In this document: piece by piece, positions 16,493-25,189 of the stretch
How positions within the stretch are numbered: position 1 is the stretch's first letter
Layout of the letters: each line of letters begins with the position of its first letter
Source: DATBIO01 sp036556965
Lineage (GTDB): Bacteria > Acidobacteriota > Vicinamibacteria > Fen-336
Direction of reading: 5' to 3'
Assembly (NCBI GenBank): GCA_036556965.1
Contig: DATBIO010000311.1
Span: 1 to 49,424, forward strand
DNA length: 49,424 nt
Program-made: the position numbers and the translations under genes
Notes under the pieces: model-generated
The model's input: the letters and a program-made list of their open reading frames with translations, nothing else
Database searches by the model: none
Told to the model about the DNA's origin: nothing

Positions 16493-17331
16493 GCGAGGTC
16501 GTCTACACGCCCGACAGCCGCCTGCGGCGGCCGCGCGAGCTCCTGCGGGAGATGCTGGCCGACCTCCTCTCCTCGCGCGAGCTGGCCCGGCGCCTGTTCC
16601 TGCGCGACCTGCGCGTGCAGTACCGGCGCTCCCTCCTCGGCGCCGCCTGGCTCTTCATCCCCGCCGTGGCCGCGGCGGCCATCCTCACCCTGGCCACCCG
16701 CGCGCGCATCCTCAACGTGGGGGCCACCGCCGTGCCCTATCCCGTCTTCGTCGTCCTCGGCATGACGCTGTGGCAGACCTTCCTGGACGCGCTCAACGGC
16801 CCCATGCTGGCCCTGTCCGCGGAGAGCCGGCTGCTCGCGCGCTTCAACGTGGCCCCCGAGGCCATCGTGCTCTCGAAGCTCGGCGAGGCCGTGGTGAACT
16901 GCGGGGTGCGCTCGCTCCTCGCCGCCCTCCTCTTCGCCTGGTACGGGGTGCCCGTGGGGTGGACGGCCCCCTTCGCCCTCCTCGGCGTGCTGGCCCTGGT
17001 GTGCCTCGGCGCCGCGGCCGGCCTCATCCTCGCCCCCCTGGGCGCGCTGTACCAGGACGTCGCCAAGAGCCTGCCCATCGTCACCAGCGTCTGGTTCTTC
17101 GTCACCCCCGTGGTCTACCCCGTGCCCCCGCCCGGGCCCTTCGGCACCCTGGTGCAGCTCAACCCCGTCACTCCCCTGCTCGTCACCGCGCGGGAGCTGG
17201 CCTCCGGGAGCGCGCCCACCATGCTCGCCGCGTTCCTCGCGGTGGCCGCCCTGGCCCTCGCCCTCCTCGCCGCGGGCTGGCTCGTCTACCGCGTCTCCAT
17301 GCCCATCGTGCTCGAGCGGGCCCGCTTCTGA
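16489..17331 (+). CDS. wzm: Polysaccharide ABC exporter, permease subunit (Wzm-like)
   Basis: A 280-residue inner-membrane protein of the ABC-2 family with about six membrane segments. The N-terminal FLRDLRVQYRRSLLGAAW segment (residues 43-60) is the conserved coupling region of Wzm/TagG permeases; TPVVYPVPP marks the family's late loop. Start ATG 16489 overlaps the upstream glycosyltransferase stop (ATGA), and the ATPase gene follows after eight bases. Together they would export a lipid-linked glycan across the inner membrane. Confidence 0.92.
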   Translation: MSEVVYTPDSRLRRPRELLREMLADLLSSRELARRLFLRDLRVQYRRSLLGAAWLFIPAVAAAAILTLATRARILNVGATAVPYPVFVVLGMTLWQTFLDALNGPMLALSAESRLLARFNVAPEAIVLSKLGEAVVNCGVRSLLAALLFAWYGVPVGWTAPFALLGVLALVCLGAAAGLILAPLGALYQDVAKSLPIVTSVWFFVTPVVYPVPPPGPFGTLVQLNPVTPLLVTARELASGSAPTMLAAFLAVAALALALLAAGWLVYRVSMPIVLERARF

Positions 17332-17339
17332 CGCCGTCC

Positions 17340-18602
17340 ATGGAAGGGGCGCCGGGCGAGGTCCTGGTCCGGGCGGAGGGCGTCTCCAAGAAGTTCTGCC
17401 GCAACCTGGAGGCCTCCCTCCGCTACGGGTTCCAGGACCTGGTGGACGAGCTGCGCGCCCGCCCCCGCCGCAGCGACGACCTCCGGCCGCACGAGTTCTG
17501 GAGCCTGAAGGACGTCGACCTCGAGCTGCGCCGGGGCGACGCGGTGGCCCTCATCGGGAAGAACGGGGCGGGCAAGAGCACGCTCCTCCAGCTCCTGAAC
17601 GGCCGCCTCAAGCTCGACCAGGGCCGCATCACCGTGCGGGGCACCACCGGCCTCGTCACCGAGCTGGGCGCCGGCTTCAACCCCGTGCAGACGGGCCGCG
17701 AGAACGTCTACAACAGCGGCGCCGTGCTCGGCATGTCGCGCGAGCGCATCGACGCCGCCTACCATGACATCGTGGCCTTCGCCGAGCTGGAAGAGGCCAT
17801 GGAGGCGCCCGTCCAGACCTACAGCTCGGGCATGCGCGCGCGCCTGGGCTACGCGGTGGTGGCCCACCTCGACCCCGACGTGCTCATGGGCGACGAGGTC
17901 CTGGCCGTGGGCGACATGGCCTTCCGCCGGAAGTGCCTCCAGCACATGGTGCGCTACCTGAAGGCGGGGGGGACGCTGGTGATCGTGGCCCACGACCTCT
18001 ACACCGTGCAGGCCATCTGCCCGCGCTGCGTGCTCCTGGACCAGGGCCGCGTGGTCTTCGACGGGGAGACGGTGGACGGCTTCGACCTCTACTACAAGAT
18101 GATCCAGGCCCCGCGCGGCCTCAGCGTGGCCTGGGACGGCACGAAGCCGGGCGAGGCGCCGGCGGAGCCCGTGGTCATCGAGTCGGTGTCCATCCGGGGC
18201 GAGGACGGAGGCGATCCCCACAGCGGGCGGCCCGCGCGCGTGGAGATGCGCTACCGGTCCCGCGAGGCGGTGGAGGCCGTGGCCTGGTCGTTCACCATCC
18301 ACACCCCGGACCGGCTGGTGCGCATCGCCAGCGGCATCGGAGGCTTCGACAACGGGCATTTCGCGCTGCGGCAGGGGGAGGGCTCGTTCTCCTGCCTCAT
18401 CCCGCAGCTTCCCCTCTTCGCGGGGACCTTCGTGATCTCGGGCTCCATCCTGGACGGCGCCACCAAGGCGCCCCTCGCGGAGTTCGGGCGCCTGGGCCCC
18501 GCCTGCCCCTTCACGGTGGCGGCGGAGAAGAGCGAGATCAACAACGTGCGCGCGTACCTCGGGAACCTCATCGTCCTGGACATCCACTGGAACCCGTCGT
18601 GA
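17340..18602 (+). CDS. wzt: Polysaccharide ABC exporter, ATPase subunit with C-terminal recognition domain (Wzt-like)
   Basis: The 420 residues hold an N-terminal ABC ATPase and a C-terminal beta-sandwich. Walker A is GKNGAGKST (73-81), the signature is YSSGMRARL, and Walker B is VLMGDEVLAVGD followed by FRRKC, typical of Wzt/TagH. Residues from about 270 form a Wzt_C-like domain, which in characterised systems recognises the modified non-reducing end of the glycan before export. Its presence predicts a chain-terminating or capping modification, such as the methyl or sulfate groups suggested by neighbouring genes. Start ATG 17340 leaves an eight-base gap after the permease. Confidence 0.93.
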   Translation: MEGAPGEVLVRAEGVSKKFCRNLEASLRYGFQDLVDELRARPRRSDDLRPHEFWSLKDVDLELRRGDAVALIGKNGAGKSTLLQLLNGRLKLDQGRITVRGTTGLVTELGAGFNPVQTGRENVYNSGAVLGMSRERIDAAYHDIVAFAELEEAMEAPVQTYSSGMRARLGYAVVAHLDPDVLMGDEVLAVGDMAFRRKCLQHMVRYLKAGGTLVIVAHDLYTVQAICPRCVLLDQGRVVFDGETVDGFDLYYKMIQAPRGLSVAWDGTKPGEAPAEPVVIESVSIRGEDGGDPHSGRPARVEMRYRSREAVEAVAWSFTIHTPDRLVRIASGIGGFDNGHFALRQGEGSFSCLIPQLPLFAGTFVISGSILDGATKAPLAEFGRLGPACPFTVAAEKSEINNVRAYLGNLIVLDIHWNPS

Positions 18603-19825
18603 CGGCGCTCCTGGCCCCGGGCGCGGCGCGGGCGTCCCCCTCCCCGGGCACCTTCCCCGCCGGCGTGCGCACGCGCCGGTCGGCGGCCGGCTGGCTCCTC
18701 GCCGACCAGGGCCCTCCCACCGTCTGCGTGGCCACCTCCACCCGCCACGCGGCCGAGGAGTCCTCCTTCATCCGCGCGCACATGGCGCGGCTCCCCGTGC
18801 GCGTGGTCGTGCTCTCCGGCCTCGAGCCGCCGCCCCTCGACGAGTCCGGTGCCGCGGTCGCGCCCTCCGCGGGCGAGCGCGTGCTGCGCGCGGCGGCGCG
18901 GCGGCTGATGCCGGGCGCGGTGGCCCGCGCCCAGGACGCGGTCCTCGCCCGCCACCTGCGCCGGCACGGGGTCTCGGTGGTCCTCGCCGAGTTCGGGCCC
19001 ACCGCCCACCGCCTGCTCGCCGCCTGCCGCGCGGCCCACGTCCCCCTGGTGGCGCACTTCCACGGCTACGACGCCTCCGTGACCAGGCTCGTGGACGGCC
19101 ACCGCGGCTACGCGGAGCTGCTCGCGGGAGCGGCGGCGGTGGTCGCCGTCTCGCGGGACATGGAGGCGCGCCTGCTCTCCCTGGGCGCCCCACGCGAGCG
19201 CCTGCACTACAACACCTACGGCGTGGACACCGGGCTGTTCGCGGGCGGGGAGCCGGGCGCGGCGCCGCCCCTCTTCGTGGCCGTGGGTCGCTTCGTGGAG
19301 AAGAAGGCGCCCGAGCTGACGCTGCTGGCCTTCCACGCCCTGCTCCGGGACGTGCCCCAGGCGCGCCTGACCATGCTCGGCGACGGTCCGCTCCTCGGGC
19401 CCTGCCAGCGCATGGCGGTGGCCCTGGGCCTGCAGGACGCGGTGCGCTTCCCCGGCGCGCAGCCGCCGGAGACGGTGGCGGCGAGCCTGCGCCAGGCCCG
19501 CGCCTTCGTCCAGCACTCCGTGACCGCGCGGGACGGCGACGCCGAAGGCACCCCGGTGGCGGTGATCGAGGCCTCGTCCACCGGCCTGCCCGTGGTCTCC
19601 ACGCGCCACGGCGGCATTCCCGACGTGGTGACGGACGGCGAGTCGGGGTACCTCGTGGATCCCGGCGACGCGCCGGCCATGGCCGAGCGCATGCTCCGCC
19701 TGGCCCGCGACCCCGCGCTGGCGTCGCGCCTCGGGGCCTCCGGCCGGCGGCGCGTCCAGGCGGGGTTCACCATGGAGCGGAGCCTGGCCGGGCTCTGGGC
19801 CATCCTGGAGGCGGCCCGCGCATGA
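18599..19825 (+). CDS. Group 1 (GT4-type) glycosyltransferase
   Basis: A 408-residue GT-B enzyme starting at GTG 18599 over the Wzt stop (GTGA). It has HFHGYDASVTRL in the acceptor domain and FVAVGRFVEKKAPELTLLAF, LTMLGDGPL and EGTPVAVIEASSTGLPVVST in the donor domain, the last containing the catalytic EX7E-type glutamates. The first 45 residues are Pro/Ala-rich and not conserved, so translation might begin slightly later. Its stop overlaps the start of the PAPS synthase (ATGA), tying sugar assembly to sulfate activation. Confidence 0.88.
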   Translation: MTALLAPGAARASPSPGTFPAGVRTRRSAAGWLLADQGPPTVCVATSTRHAAEESSFIRAHMARLPVRVVVLSGLEPPPLDESGAAVAPSAGERVLRAAARRLMPGAVARAQDAVLARHLRRHGVSVVLAEFGPTAHRLLAACRAAHVPLVAHFHGYDASVTRLVDGHRGYAELLAGAAAVVAVSRDMEARLLSLGAPRERLHYNTYGVDTGLFAGGEPGAAPPLFVAVGRFVEKKAPELTLLAFHALLRDVPQARLTMLGDGPLLGPCQRMAVALGLQDAVRFPGAQPPETVAASLRQARAFVQHSVTARDGDAEGTPVAVIEASSTGLPVVSTRHGGIPDVVTDGESGYLVDPGDAPAMAERMLRLARDPALASRLGASGRRRVQAGFTMERSLAGLWAILEAARA

Positions 19826-21555
19826 ACACGCCCTACGGCGGGACGCTGGTGGACCTGCTCGTGCGCGGCGAGGAGCGCGACGCGCTCGCCGCCCGCGCCA
19901 AGACCCTCCCCGTGGTCCAGCTCACGGAGCGGCAGCTCTGCGACCTCGAGCTGCTGGCCACGGGCGCCTTCTCGCCCCTCGCGCGCTTCATGGACGAGGC
20001 CGCCTACCGGGGCGTCCTCCACCACATGCGGCTGCCCGGCGGCGCGCTGTGGCCGGTACCCGTCACCCTCAGCGTTCCCGCGGAGCACGCGCGGCTGCGG
20101 GACCGGGAGGTCGCGCTCGTCAACGCGCGCAACGAGCCGCTGGCCGTCATGCGCGTGGAGGAGGCCTTCGCGTGGGACCGGCGCGAGGAGGCGGAGCGCG
20201 TGCTGGGCCGGGACGACACCGCCCACCCCCTGGTAGCGGAGATGCAGACCTGGGGCCCGCTCTGCCTCTCGGGGCCGCTGCGCGTGGTGAGCCTGCCCCG
20301 CTACTACGACTTCGCGGAGCTGAGGCTCCCTCCCGCCGCCGTGCGCGCGCGCCTCGCGCAGATGGGCCTGCCCGCGGTGGTGGCCTTCCAGACGCGCAAC
20401 CCCATCCACCGCGCGCACGAGGAGCTGACCAAGCGCGCGGCCGCTTCCTGCGGGGGCGCCCTCCTCCTCCACCCCGCGGTGGGGCTCACGCGTCCCGGCG
20501 ACATCGACTACTTCACGCGCGTGCGGAGCTACAAGCGGCTGGTGGAGCGCTACTACGAGCCATCGCGCACCTTGCTCGCCCTCCTCCCCCTGGCCATGCG
20601 CATGGCGGGCCCGCGCGAGGCGGTGTGGCACGCCCTCATCCGCCGCAACTTCGGGGCCACCCACTTCATCGTGGGCCGCGACCACGCCGGCCCCGGGCGC
20701 GACTCCGCGGGCGTCCCCTTCTACGGTCCCTACGACGCCCAGGAGCTGGTGGCCGCCCACGCCGCGGAGATCGGCGTGCAGATGGTGCCCTTCCGCGAGC
20801 TGGTCTACGTGCCGGAGGACGCGGCGTTCGTGGGCGCGGACGAGGTGCCGGAGGGCCGCCGATCGGTCACCATCTCGGGCACCGAGCTCCGGCGCGAGTA
20901 CCTCCCCCACGGCCGCGCCCTGCCGGAGTGGTTCACGCGGCCGGAGACGGCGGAGATCCTGGCCGAGGCCCTGCCCCCGCGGCACAAGCAGGGCTTCTGC
21001 GTCTGGTTCACGGGGCTGCCCTGCGCGGGCAAGTCCGCCACCGCGGAGGCGCTCACCGCCCTCCTCCTCGAGCGCGGCCGGCGCGTCACCCTGCTCGACG
21101 GGGACGTGGTGCGCACGCACCTCTCCAAGGGACTCGGCTTCAGCAAGGAGGACCGCGACACCAACATCCGCCGCATCGGCTTCGTGGCCGCGGAGATCGT
21201 GCGGCACGGAGGGGCGGTGGTGTGCGCCGCCGTCAGCCCCTACCGCGCCACCCGCGACGAGTGCCGCGCCCTGGTGGGCGCCGCCCACTTCGTGGAGGTG
21301 TTCGTGGACACGCCCGTGGCCGTGTGCGAGGCCCGCGACGTGAAGGGCATGTACGCCAAGGCGCGGGGGGGCGAGATCCGCGGCTTCACCGGCGTGGACG
21401 AGCCCTACGAGCCGCCCGCCGCCCCCGACCTGGCCCTGGACACGGTGGCCCGTACGGTGGAGGAGAACGCGCGCCGGCTGACCGCCCTCCTGGAGGAGCG
21501 CGGCTTCCTCGCCCCGGCGGCGGCCGCGCTTGACCTGCGCGCCCCGGGAGCGTAG
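19822..21555 (+). CDS. Bifunctional sulfate adenylyltransferase / adenylylsulfate kinase (PAPS synthase)
   Basis: A 577-residue fusion that makes the universal sulfate donor PAPS from sulfate and ATP in two steps. The ATP sulfurylase part (1-385) has QTRNPIHRAHE (190-200) and GRDHAGPGRD (285-294), the nucleotide-binding motifs of the single-chain family. The APS kinase part (388-570) has GLPCAGKSA (398-406), DGD (426-428) and SKGLGFSKEDRDTNIRRIG. All catalytic motifs are present, so both activities are expected. Because it overlaps a glycosyltransferase gene and a sulfotransferase is encoded at 29767, it most likely serves sulfation of the locus product rather than assimilation. No sulfite-producing reductase is nearby, which agrees. 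Confidence 0.96.
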   Translation: MNTPYGGTLVDLLVRGEERDALAARAKTLPVVQLTERQLCDLELLATGAFSPLARFMDEAAYRGVLHHMRLPGGALWPVPVTLSVPAEHARLRDREVALVNARNEPLAVMRVEEAFAWDRREEAERVLGRDDTAHPLVAEMQTWGPLCLSGPLRVVSLPRYYDFAELRLPPAAVRARLAQMGLPAVVAFQTRNPIHRAHEELTKRAAASCGGALLLHPAVGLTRPGDIDYFTRVRSYKRLVERYYEPSRTLLALLPLAMRMAGPREAVWHALIRRNFGATHFIVGRDHAGPGRDSAGVPFYGPYDAQELVAAHAAEIGVQMVPFRELVYVPEDAAFVGADEVPEGRRSVTISGTELRREYLPHGRALPEWFTRPETAEILAEALPPRHKQGFCVWFTGLPCAGKSATAEALTALLLERGRRVTLLDGDVVRTHLSKGLGFSKEDRDTNIRRIGFVAAEIVRHGGAVVCAAVSPYRATRDECRALVGAAHFVEVFVDTPVAVCEARDVKGMYAKARGGEIRGFTGVDEPYEPPAAPDLALDTVARTVEENARRLTALLEERGFLAPAAAALDLRAPGA

Positions 21556-21558
21556 CGT
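21530..21558 (+). promoter_or_regulatory. Candidate promoter for the isoprenoid operon
   Basis: TTGACC (21530-21535), a 17-base spacer and TAGCGT (21553-21558), placed across the end of the PAPS synthase gene. Transcription would start near 21565, giving a leader of about 115 bases before ATG 21680. The leader begins with a small GACCC-GCAA-GGGTC hairpin (21561-21574, partly at the start site). The operon could also be read from upstream, since no terminator separates them. Confidence 0.4.
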
Positions 21559-21679
21559 TCGACCCGCAAGGGTCAAAGAAGCGAGGCGTCGAGTACGGCT
21601 GTTGGCCCCGTCGGAAGCCCCTCTCCTTCCCGGCCATTGCTGGCCCCGCTCGCGGGACGATCCAGGGTTGCAGGGGGAA

Positions 21680-22837
21680 ATGCGCGACGACACCGCGGCC
21701 GGAGCGGCCGCAGCGACCGGACCCTCGGCGGCGGGTGAAGGCGGCTCCGCAGGGGATCCCCGCGGCCGCGCCCTGAAGCTCGAGGCCCTGCACCGCCACT
21801 TCGAGGCGCAGATCGGCGCCTTCGACCGCGAGCTGGTGGCCTACTTCGGGCGCTTCGAGGAGCCGCGCGGCCACTACGGGATGATCCGCTACCACTTCGG
21901 GTACGCGGACCGGGACCTGCGCGGGCTCCCGGAGGGCGATTTCCTGGCCCGCGGCAAGCGGCTCCGCCCGATCCTGGCCATGCTGTTCTGCCGCATGTTC
22001 CACCTCTCCCCGGACATCGCGCGCATCCTGATGATGGCCACCGAGCTGATGCACTCGGCCAGCCTCGCCCACGACGACATCGAGGACAAGGACTCGGTGC
22101 GGTGGGGCCGGCCCACCGTGAACGCGCTCTTCGGCATGGAGCGGGCCATCAACGTGGGCGACGCGCTGGTGGGCATGGTCTACCAGGTGCTCCTGGACCT
22201 GCGCGACCACGAGGTGCCGCCCGGGCCCCTCCTCGACGTCCTGGGCGTGTTCAACGCCACCCACCTCCGGATGTGCGAAGGCCAGCACTGGGACCTGACC
22301 TACACCTGCGACGCCGACGTCTCCGTGGGCGACTACCTGGAGATGGTCTCGCGCAAGACGGCCTCCCCCTGCGTGTGCATCGCCGACGCCATCTCCATCC
22401 TGGCCGGCCTGCCTCCCGCCACGCGCGAGACGCTGCGGCGCTTCGGGGAGTCGCTGGGCATGCTGTACCAGATCTGCGACGACATCCGCGGCATCTGGTG
22501 CGAGCCCGACGCGCTGGGGCGCCAGGTCGGGCAGGACATCTGCCAGCAGCGCGCCTCGCTGCCCCTGCTCTACGGCTTCCGCCACGGCTCGCCCCCCTTC
22601 CGCGAGGCCCTGAGCGTGAAGCTGGCCGGGCAGCAGGCCCTGGAGGGGGAGGATCTCGAGTACATCCGGCGCGAGCTGAACGCCTGCGGGGCGGACGTGC
22701 TGTGCCATCGCGACGCGTCGCACCACTTCCAGAACGCCACCGCCGCCCTCGCCGCCCTGGGCAAGGACGGGCCGGAGTCCATCGTGCTGCGCGAGCTCCT
22801 GGGCGCCTGCTTCGCGTCCGTGGACTTCGGGGCGTAG
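21680..22837 (+). CDS. Isoprenyl diphosphate synthase family protein
   Basis: A 385-residue all-alpha protein of the trans-isoprenyl synthase family. GKRLRP (92-97), the first aspartate-rich motif DDIED (132-136), GQHWDL (201-206) and the KT pair (226-227) are intact. The second motif reads DDIRG (267-271), lacking its last Asp, and the usual GKxTLP lysine is missing (CQQRASLP). Small residues before the first motif would allow a long chain. It may make a C20 or longer prenyl diphosphate, or act as a related prenyl-binding or cyclising enzyme. ATG 21680, preceded by AGGGGGAA, was chosen; the frame is open upstream but non-conserved. It heads the operon containing UbiA, PhyH and sulfotransferase genes. 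Confidence 0.85.
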   Translation: MRDDTAAGAAAATGPSAAGEGGSAGDPRGRALKLEALHRHFEAQIGAFDRELVAYFGRFEEPRGHYGMIRYHFGYADRDLRGLPEGDFLARGKRLRPILAMLFCRMFHLSPDIARILMMATELMHSASLAHDDIEDKDSVRWGRPTVNALFGMERAINVGDALVGMVYQVLLDLRDHEVPPGPLLDVLGVFNATHLRMCEGQHWDLTYTCDADVSVGDYLEMVSRKTASPCVCIADAISILAGLPPATRETLRRFGESLGMLYQICDDIRGIWCEPDALGRQVGQDICQQRASLPLLYGFRHGSPPFREALSVKLAGQQALEGEDLEYIRRELNACGADVLCHRDASHHFQNATAALAALGKDGPESIVLRELLGACFASVDFGA

Positions 22838-22853
22838 CCACGGACGGCGCGGC

Positions 22854-24104
22854 ATGAACGTCCTCTACCTGGTGAAGCAGTTCCCCTCGCTCTCGCAGAC
22901 CTTCGTGGCGGGCGAGCTGCGCGAGCTGGCCCGGCGCGGCGGCGGGGCGTGGGTGATGGCGGCCCTGGACCCCGCCGACGGCGGGGAGGCGGGGGACGAC
23001 CTGGCCGCGCGCACGGCCTACCTCGAGCACGACTACGCCTATGCCTACGCGGCCCGCGGGCGGTACGACGACGACGCCATCGAGCGGCGGGCGGCCGAGG
23101 CCCTGGACTCGGAGGACCGGCTGGTGACGCGCGGAGAGCGCGCGCGGCTCCGGGACGAGGCCGCGGGCTACGAGGGCGAAGGGCCGCGGGCGCGGCGCGC
23201 CTTCCTGGAGGCCCTGGCCGTGGTGCGCTTCGCGCGCGCCCGGGAGGTGCAGCACCTCCACTGCGACTTCGCCGAGGACAACGTGCGGCTGGCCTACCTC
23301 GTGCACCGCGCGGTGGGCATGCCCTTCACGTTCAAGATGCGCGCCTACGACGTGTTCGCGGAGCCGCAGGCCGACCTGCGCCTCTGGGCGGCGGCGGCGG
23401 AGCGCGTCCTCACCATCTCCGAGTACAACCGGCGGCACCTCGTGGAGACGCTGGGGCTGCCGGAGGAGAAGGTCGTGGTGGTGCGCGACGGCATCCGCCT
23501 GGACGCCATCTCCCCCGTGTCCGAGTACCGGCACCGGCCCTTCCGCATCGCCTCCGCCGGGCGGCTGGTGGAGAAGAAGGGCCTGGCCGTCCTCCTCGAC
23601 GCCTGCGCGCGGCTGGCCGCGCGCGGCGTGCCCTTCGAGGCGGCGGTCTACGGCGACGGCCCGGAGAGGGAGGCCCTGGCCGCGCAGGCGGCCCGGCTCG
23701 GGCTGGAGGGGAGGCTCACCCTCGCCGGCTCCCGCCCGCAGGCCGAGCTGCTGGAGCAGCTCCGCGCCGCCAGCGTCTTCGTGCTCCCCTGCGTGCGAGC
23801 CCGCAACGGGGACCGCGACGGCACGCCCAACGTGCTCATGGAGGCCATGGCCCTGGCCCTGCCCGTGGTCTCCACCCGCCTCTCCGGCATCCCGGAGCTG
23901 GTGGCGGACGGCGAAGACGGCCTGCTGGTGGAGCCGGGGGACGCCGGCGCCCTGGCCGACGCCATCGAGCGCCTCCATGCCGACCGGGTGCTCGGCGAGG
24001 GACTGCGCCTGCGCGCGCGCCGCACGGCGGAGGCGCGGTTCGGCATCGAGCGGACGGTGGACGGCTTCCTGGCCGCCGCCGCCGTCCCCGTCCACGCCCG
24101 ATGA
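22854..24104 (+). CDS. Group 1 (GT4-type) glycosyltransferase
   Basis: A 416-residue GT-B enzyme. The N-terminus VLYLVKQFPSLSQTFV (3-18) and the mid HLHCDFAEDNVRLA and FKMRAYDVFA segments match the EPS-type group 1 subfamily. The donor domain has ASAGRLVEKKGLAVLLDA, AVYGDGPER and GTPNVLMEAMALALPVVSTRLSGIPE (with its paired glutamates). It sits between the prenyl synthase and another glycosyltransferase, so it may glycosylate the isoprenoid product or its sugar chain. Sixteen bases separate it from the previous gene, and its stop overlaps the next start (ATGA). Confidence 0.9.
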   Translation: MNVLYLVKQFPSLSQTFVAGELRELARRGGGAWVMAALDPADGGEAGDDLAARTAYLEHDYAYAYAARGRYDDDAIERRAAEALDSEDRLVTRGERARLRDEAAGYEGEGPRARRAFLEALAVVRFARAREVQHLHCDFAEDNVRLAYLVHRAVGMPFTFKMRAYDVFAEPQADLRLWAAAAERVLTISEYNRRHLVETLGLPEEKVVVVRDGIRLDAISPVSEYRHRPFRIASAGRLVEKKGLAVLLDACARLAARGVPFEAAVYGDGPEREALAAQAARLGLEGRLTLAGSRPQAELLEQLRAASVFVLPCVRARNGDRDGTPNVLMEAMALALPVVSTRLSGIPELVADGEDGLLVEPGDAGALADAIERLHADRVLGEGLRLRARRTAEARFGIERTVDGFLAAAAVPVHAR

Positions 24105-25189
24105 GCGCCGCCGCCTGCGCCCCGCGCGTCCCCGCCGCCGCCATGGGCTCCGGGCGGGCCAGGCGCGAGGCGGCGCGCGAGCTGTGGCTGGAGCGCGTGC
24201 TCCTCCCCTTCGACGTCGCCCACCTGCTCGGGCCCCGGCGCGTGGACTACGGCCCCGACGAGCTGCTGGTGGTGTGCCTGGAGAGGAACGCGGAGGCCCA
24301 CATCGGCTCCTTCATCGGCCACTACCTCGAGCTGGGCGTCCGCCACATCGTCCTCCTCGACAACGGGTCCACCGACGGCACCGTGGCCGCCGCCGCCCGC
24401 CACCCCCACGTCAGCGTCTTCCGCACCACCCTCCCCTTCCGCGGGAACAACTGCGCCATGCGCCGCTACCTGGTCCGCCGCTTCGCGCGGGCGGCGCGGT
24501 GGGTGCTCTGCGTGGACGCGGACGAGCTCTTCGACTACCCCTTGTCCGGCCGCGTCCCCCTGGCCTCGTTGCTGCGCTACCTGCGCTCGCGGCGGTACAC
24601 GGCCATGGCCGCGCACATGCTCGACATGTTCTCGGACCGCCCGGTCACGGCGCCCGCGCCGCCGGCGCTGCCGCTCAAGGAGGCCTTCCCCCTCTACGAC
24701 CTCTCGGGCGTGCGCCGCCGCGGCTACTTCGAGGACGACGGCTACGGCGCGCTGCGCTTCGTGCGCCACAACCGCCTGGACAACCCCGAGATCGGCCGCT
24801 ACGTGGGGGGCGTGCGCGCCGCCCCCTTCGCGCTGCCCGAGGTCTACCTGATCAAGCACCCCCTGACCTTCCGCGACGGCCGCGTGCGCATCACCCACCA
24901 GCACTTCGTGGACCACGCGGCGGTGGCCGACGTGAGCGGCGTGCTCTACCACTACAAGTTCGCCGAGGGCTTCGCGGCGCGGGTGGCGGAGGCGGTGCGC
25001 ACGGGCGCCTACGCCGACGACTCCTTCGAGTACCGGCGCTACCAGGAGGCCCTCGCGCGCGATCCCCGCCTCCGCCTGGACGGGGGGAGCGCGCGGCGCC
25101 TGGGCGGGGTGGACGAGCTGGTGGCGGCCGGCTTCCTGCAGGTCAGCGCGGCCTACCGCGAGTGGGCCGACGCGGCGGGGGCGGCATGA
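24101..25189 (+). CDS. Glycosyltransferase, family 2/92-like
   Basis: A 362-residue GT-A-like enzyme. After a 50-residue N-terminal segment comes ELLVVCLERNAEAHIGSFI, then LDNGSTDGT (86-94) and the DxD-type CVDADELFDYP (137-147). The HYLELGV-HIVLLDNGS layout, with a late HHYKF-like element (LYHYKF), resembles the family 92/DUF23 and Glyco_tranf_2_4 groups. The DADE metal-binding motif is intact. It overlaps the upstream glycosyltransferase (ATGA) and the downstream methyltransferase (ATGA), so it belongs to the same product pathway. Confidence 0.82.
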   Translation: MSAAACAPRVPAAAMGSGRARREAARELWLERVLLPFDVAHLLGPRRVDYGPDELLVVCLERNAEAHIGSFIGHYLELGVRHIVLLDNGSTDGTVAAAARHPHVSVFRTTLPFRGNNCAMRRYLVRRFARAARWVLCVDADELFDYPLSGRVPLASLLRYLRSRRYTAMAAHMLDMFSDRPVTAPAPPALPLKEAFPLYDLSGVRRRGYFEDDGYGALRFVRHNRLDNPEIGRYVGGVRAAPFALPEVYLIKHPLTFRDGRVRITHQHFVDHAAVADVSGVLYHYKFAEGFAARVAEAVRTGAYADDSFEYRRYQEALARDPRLRLDGGSARRLGGVDELVAAGFLQVSAAYREWADAAGAA

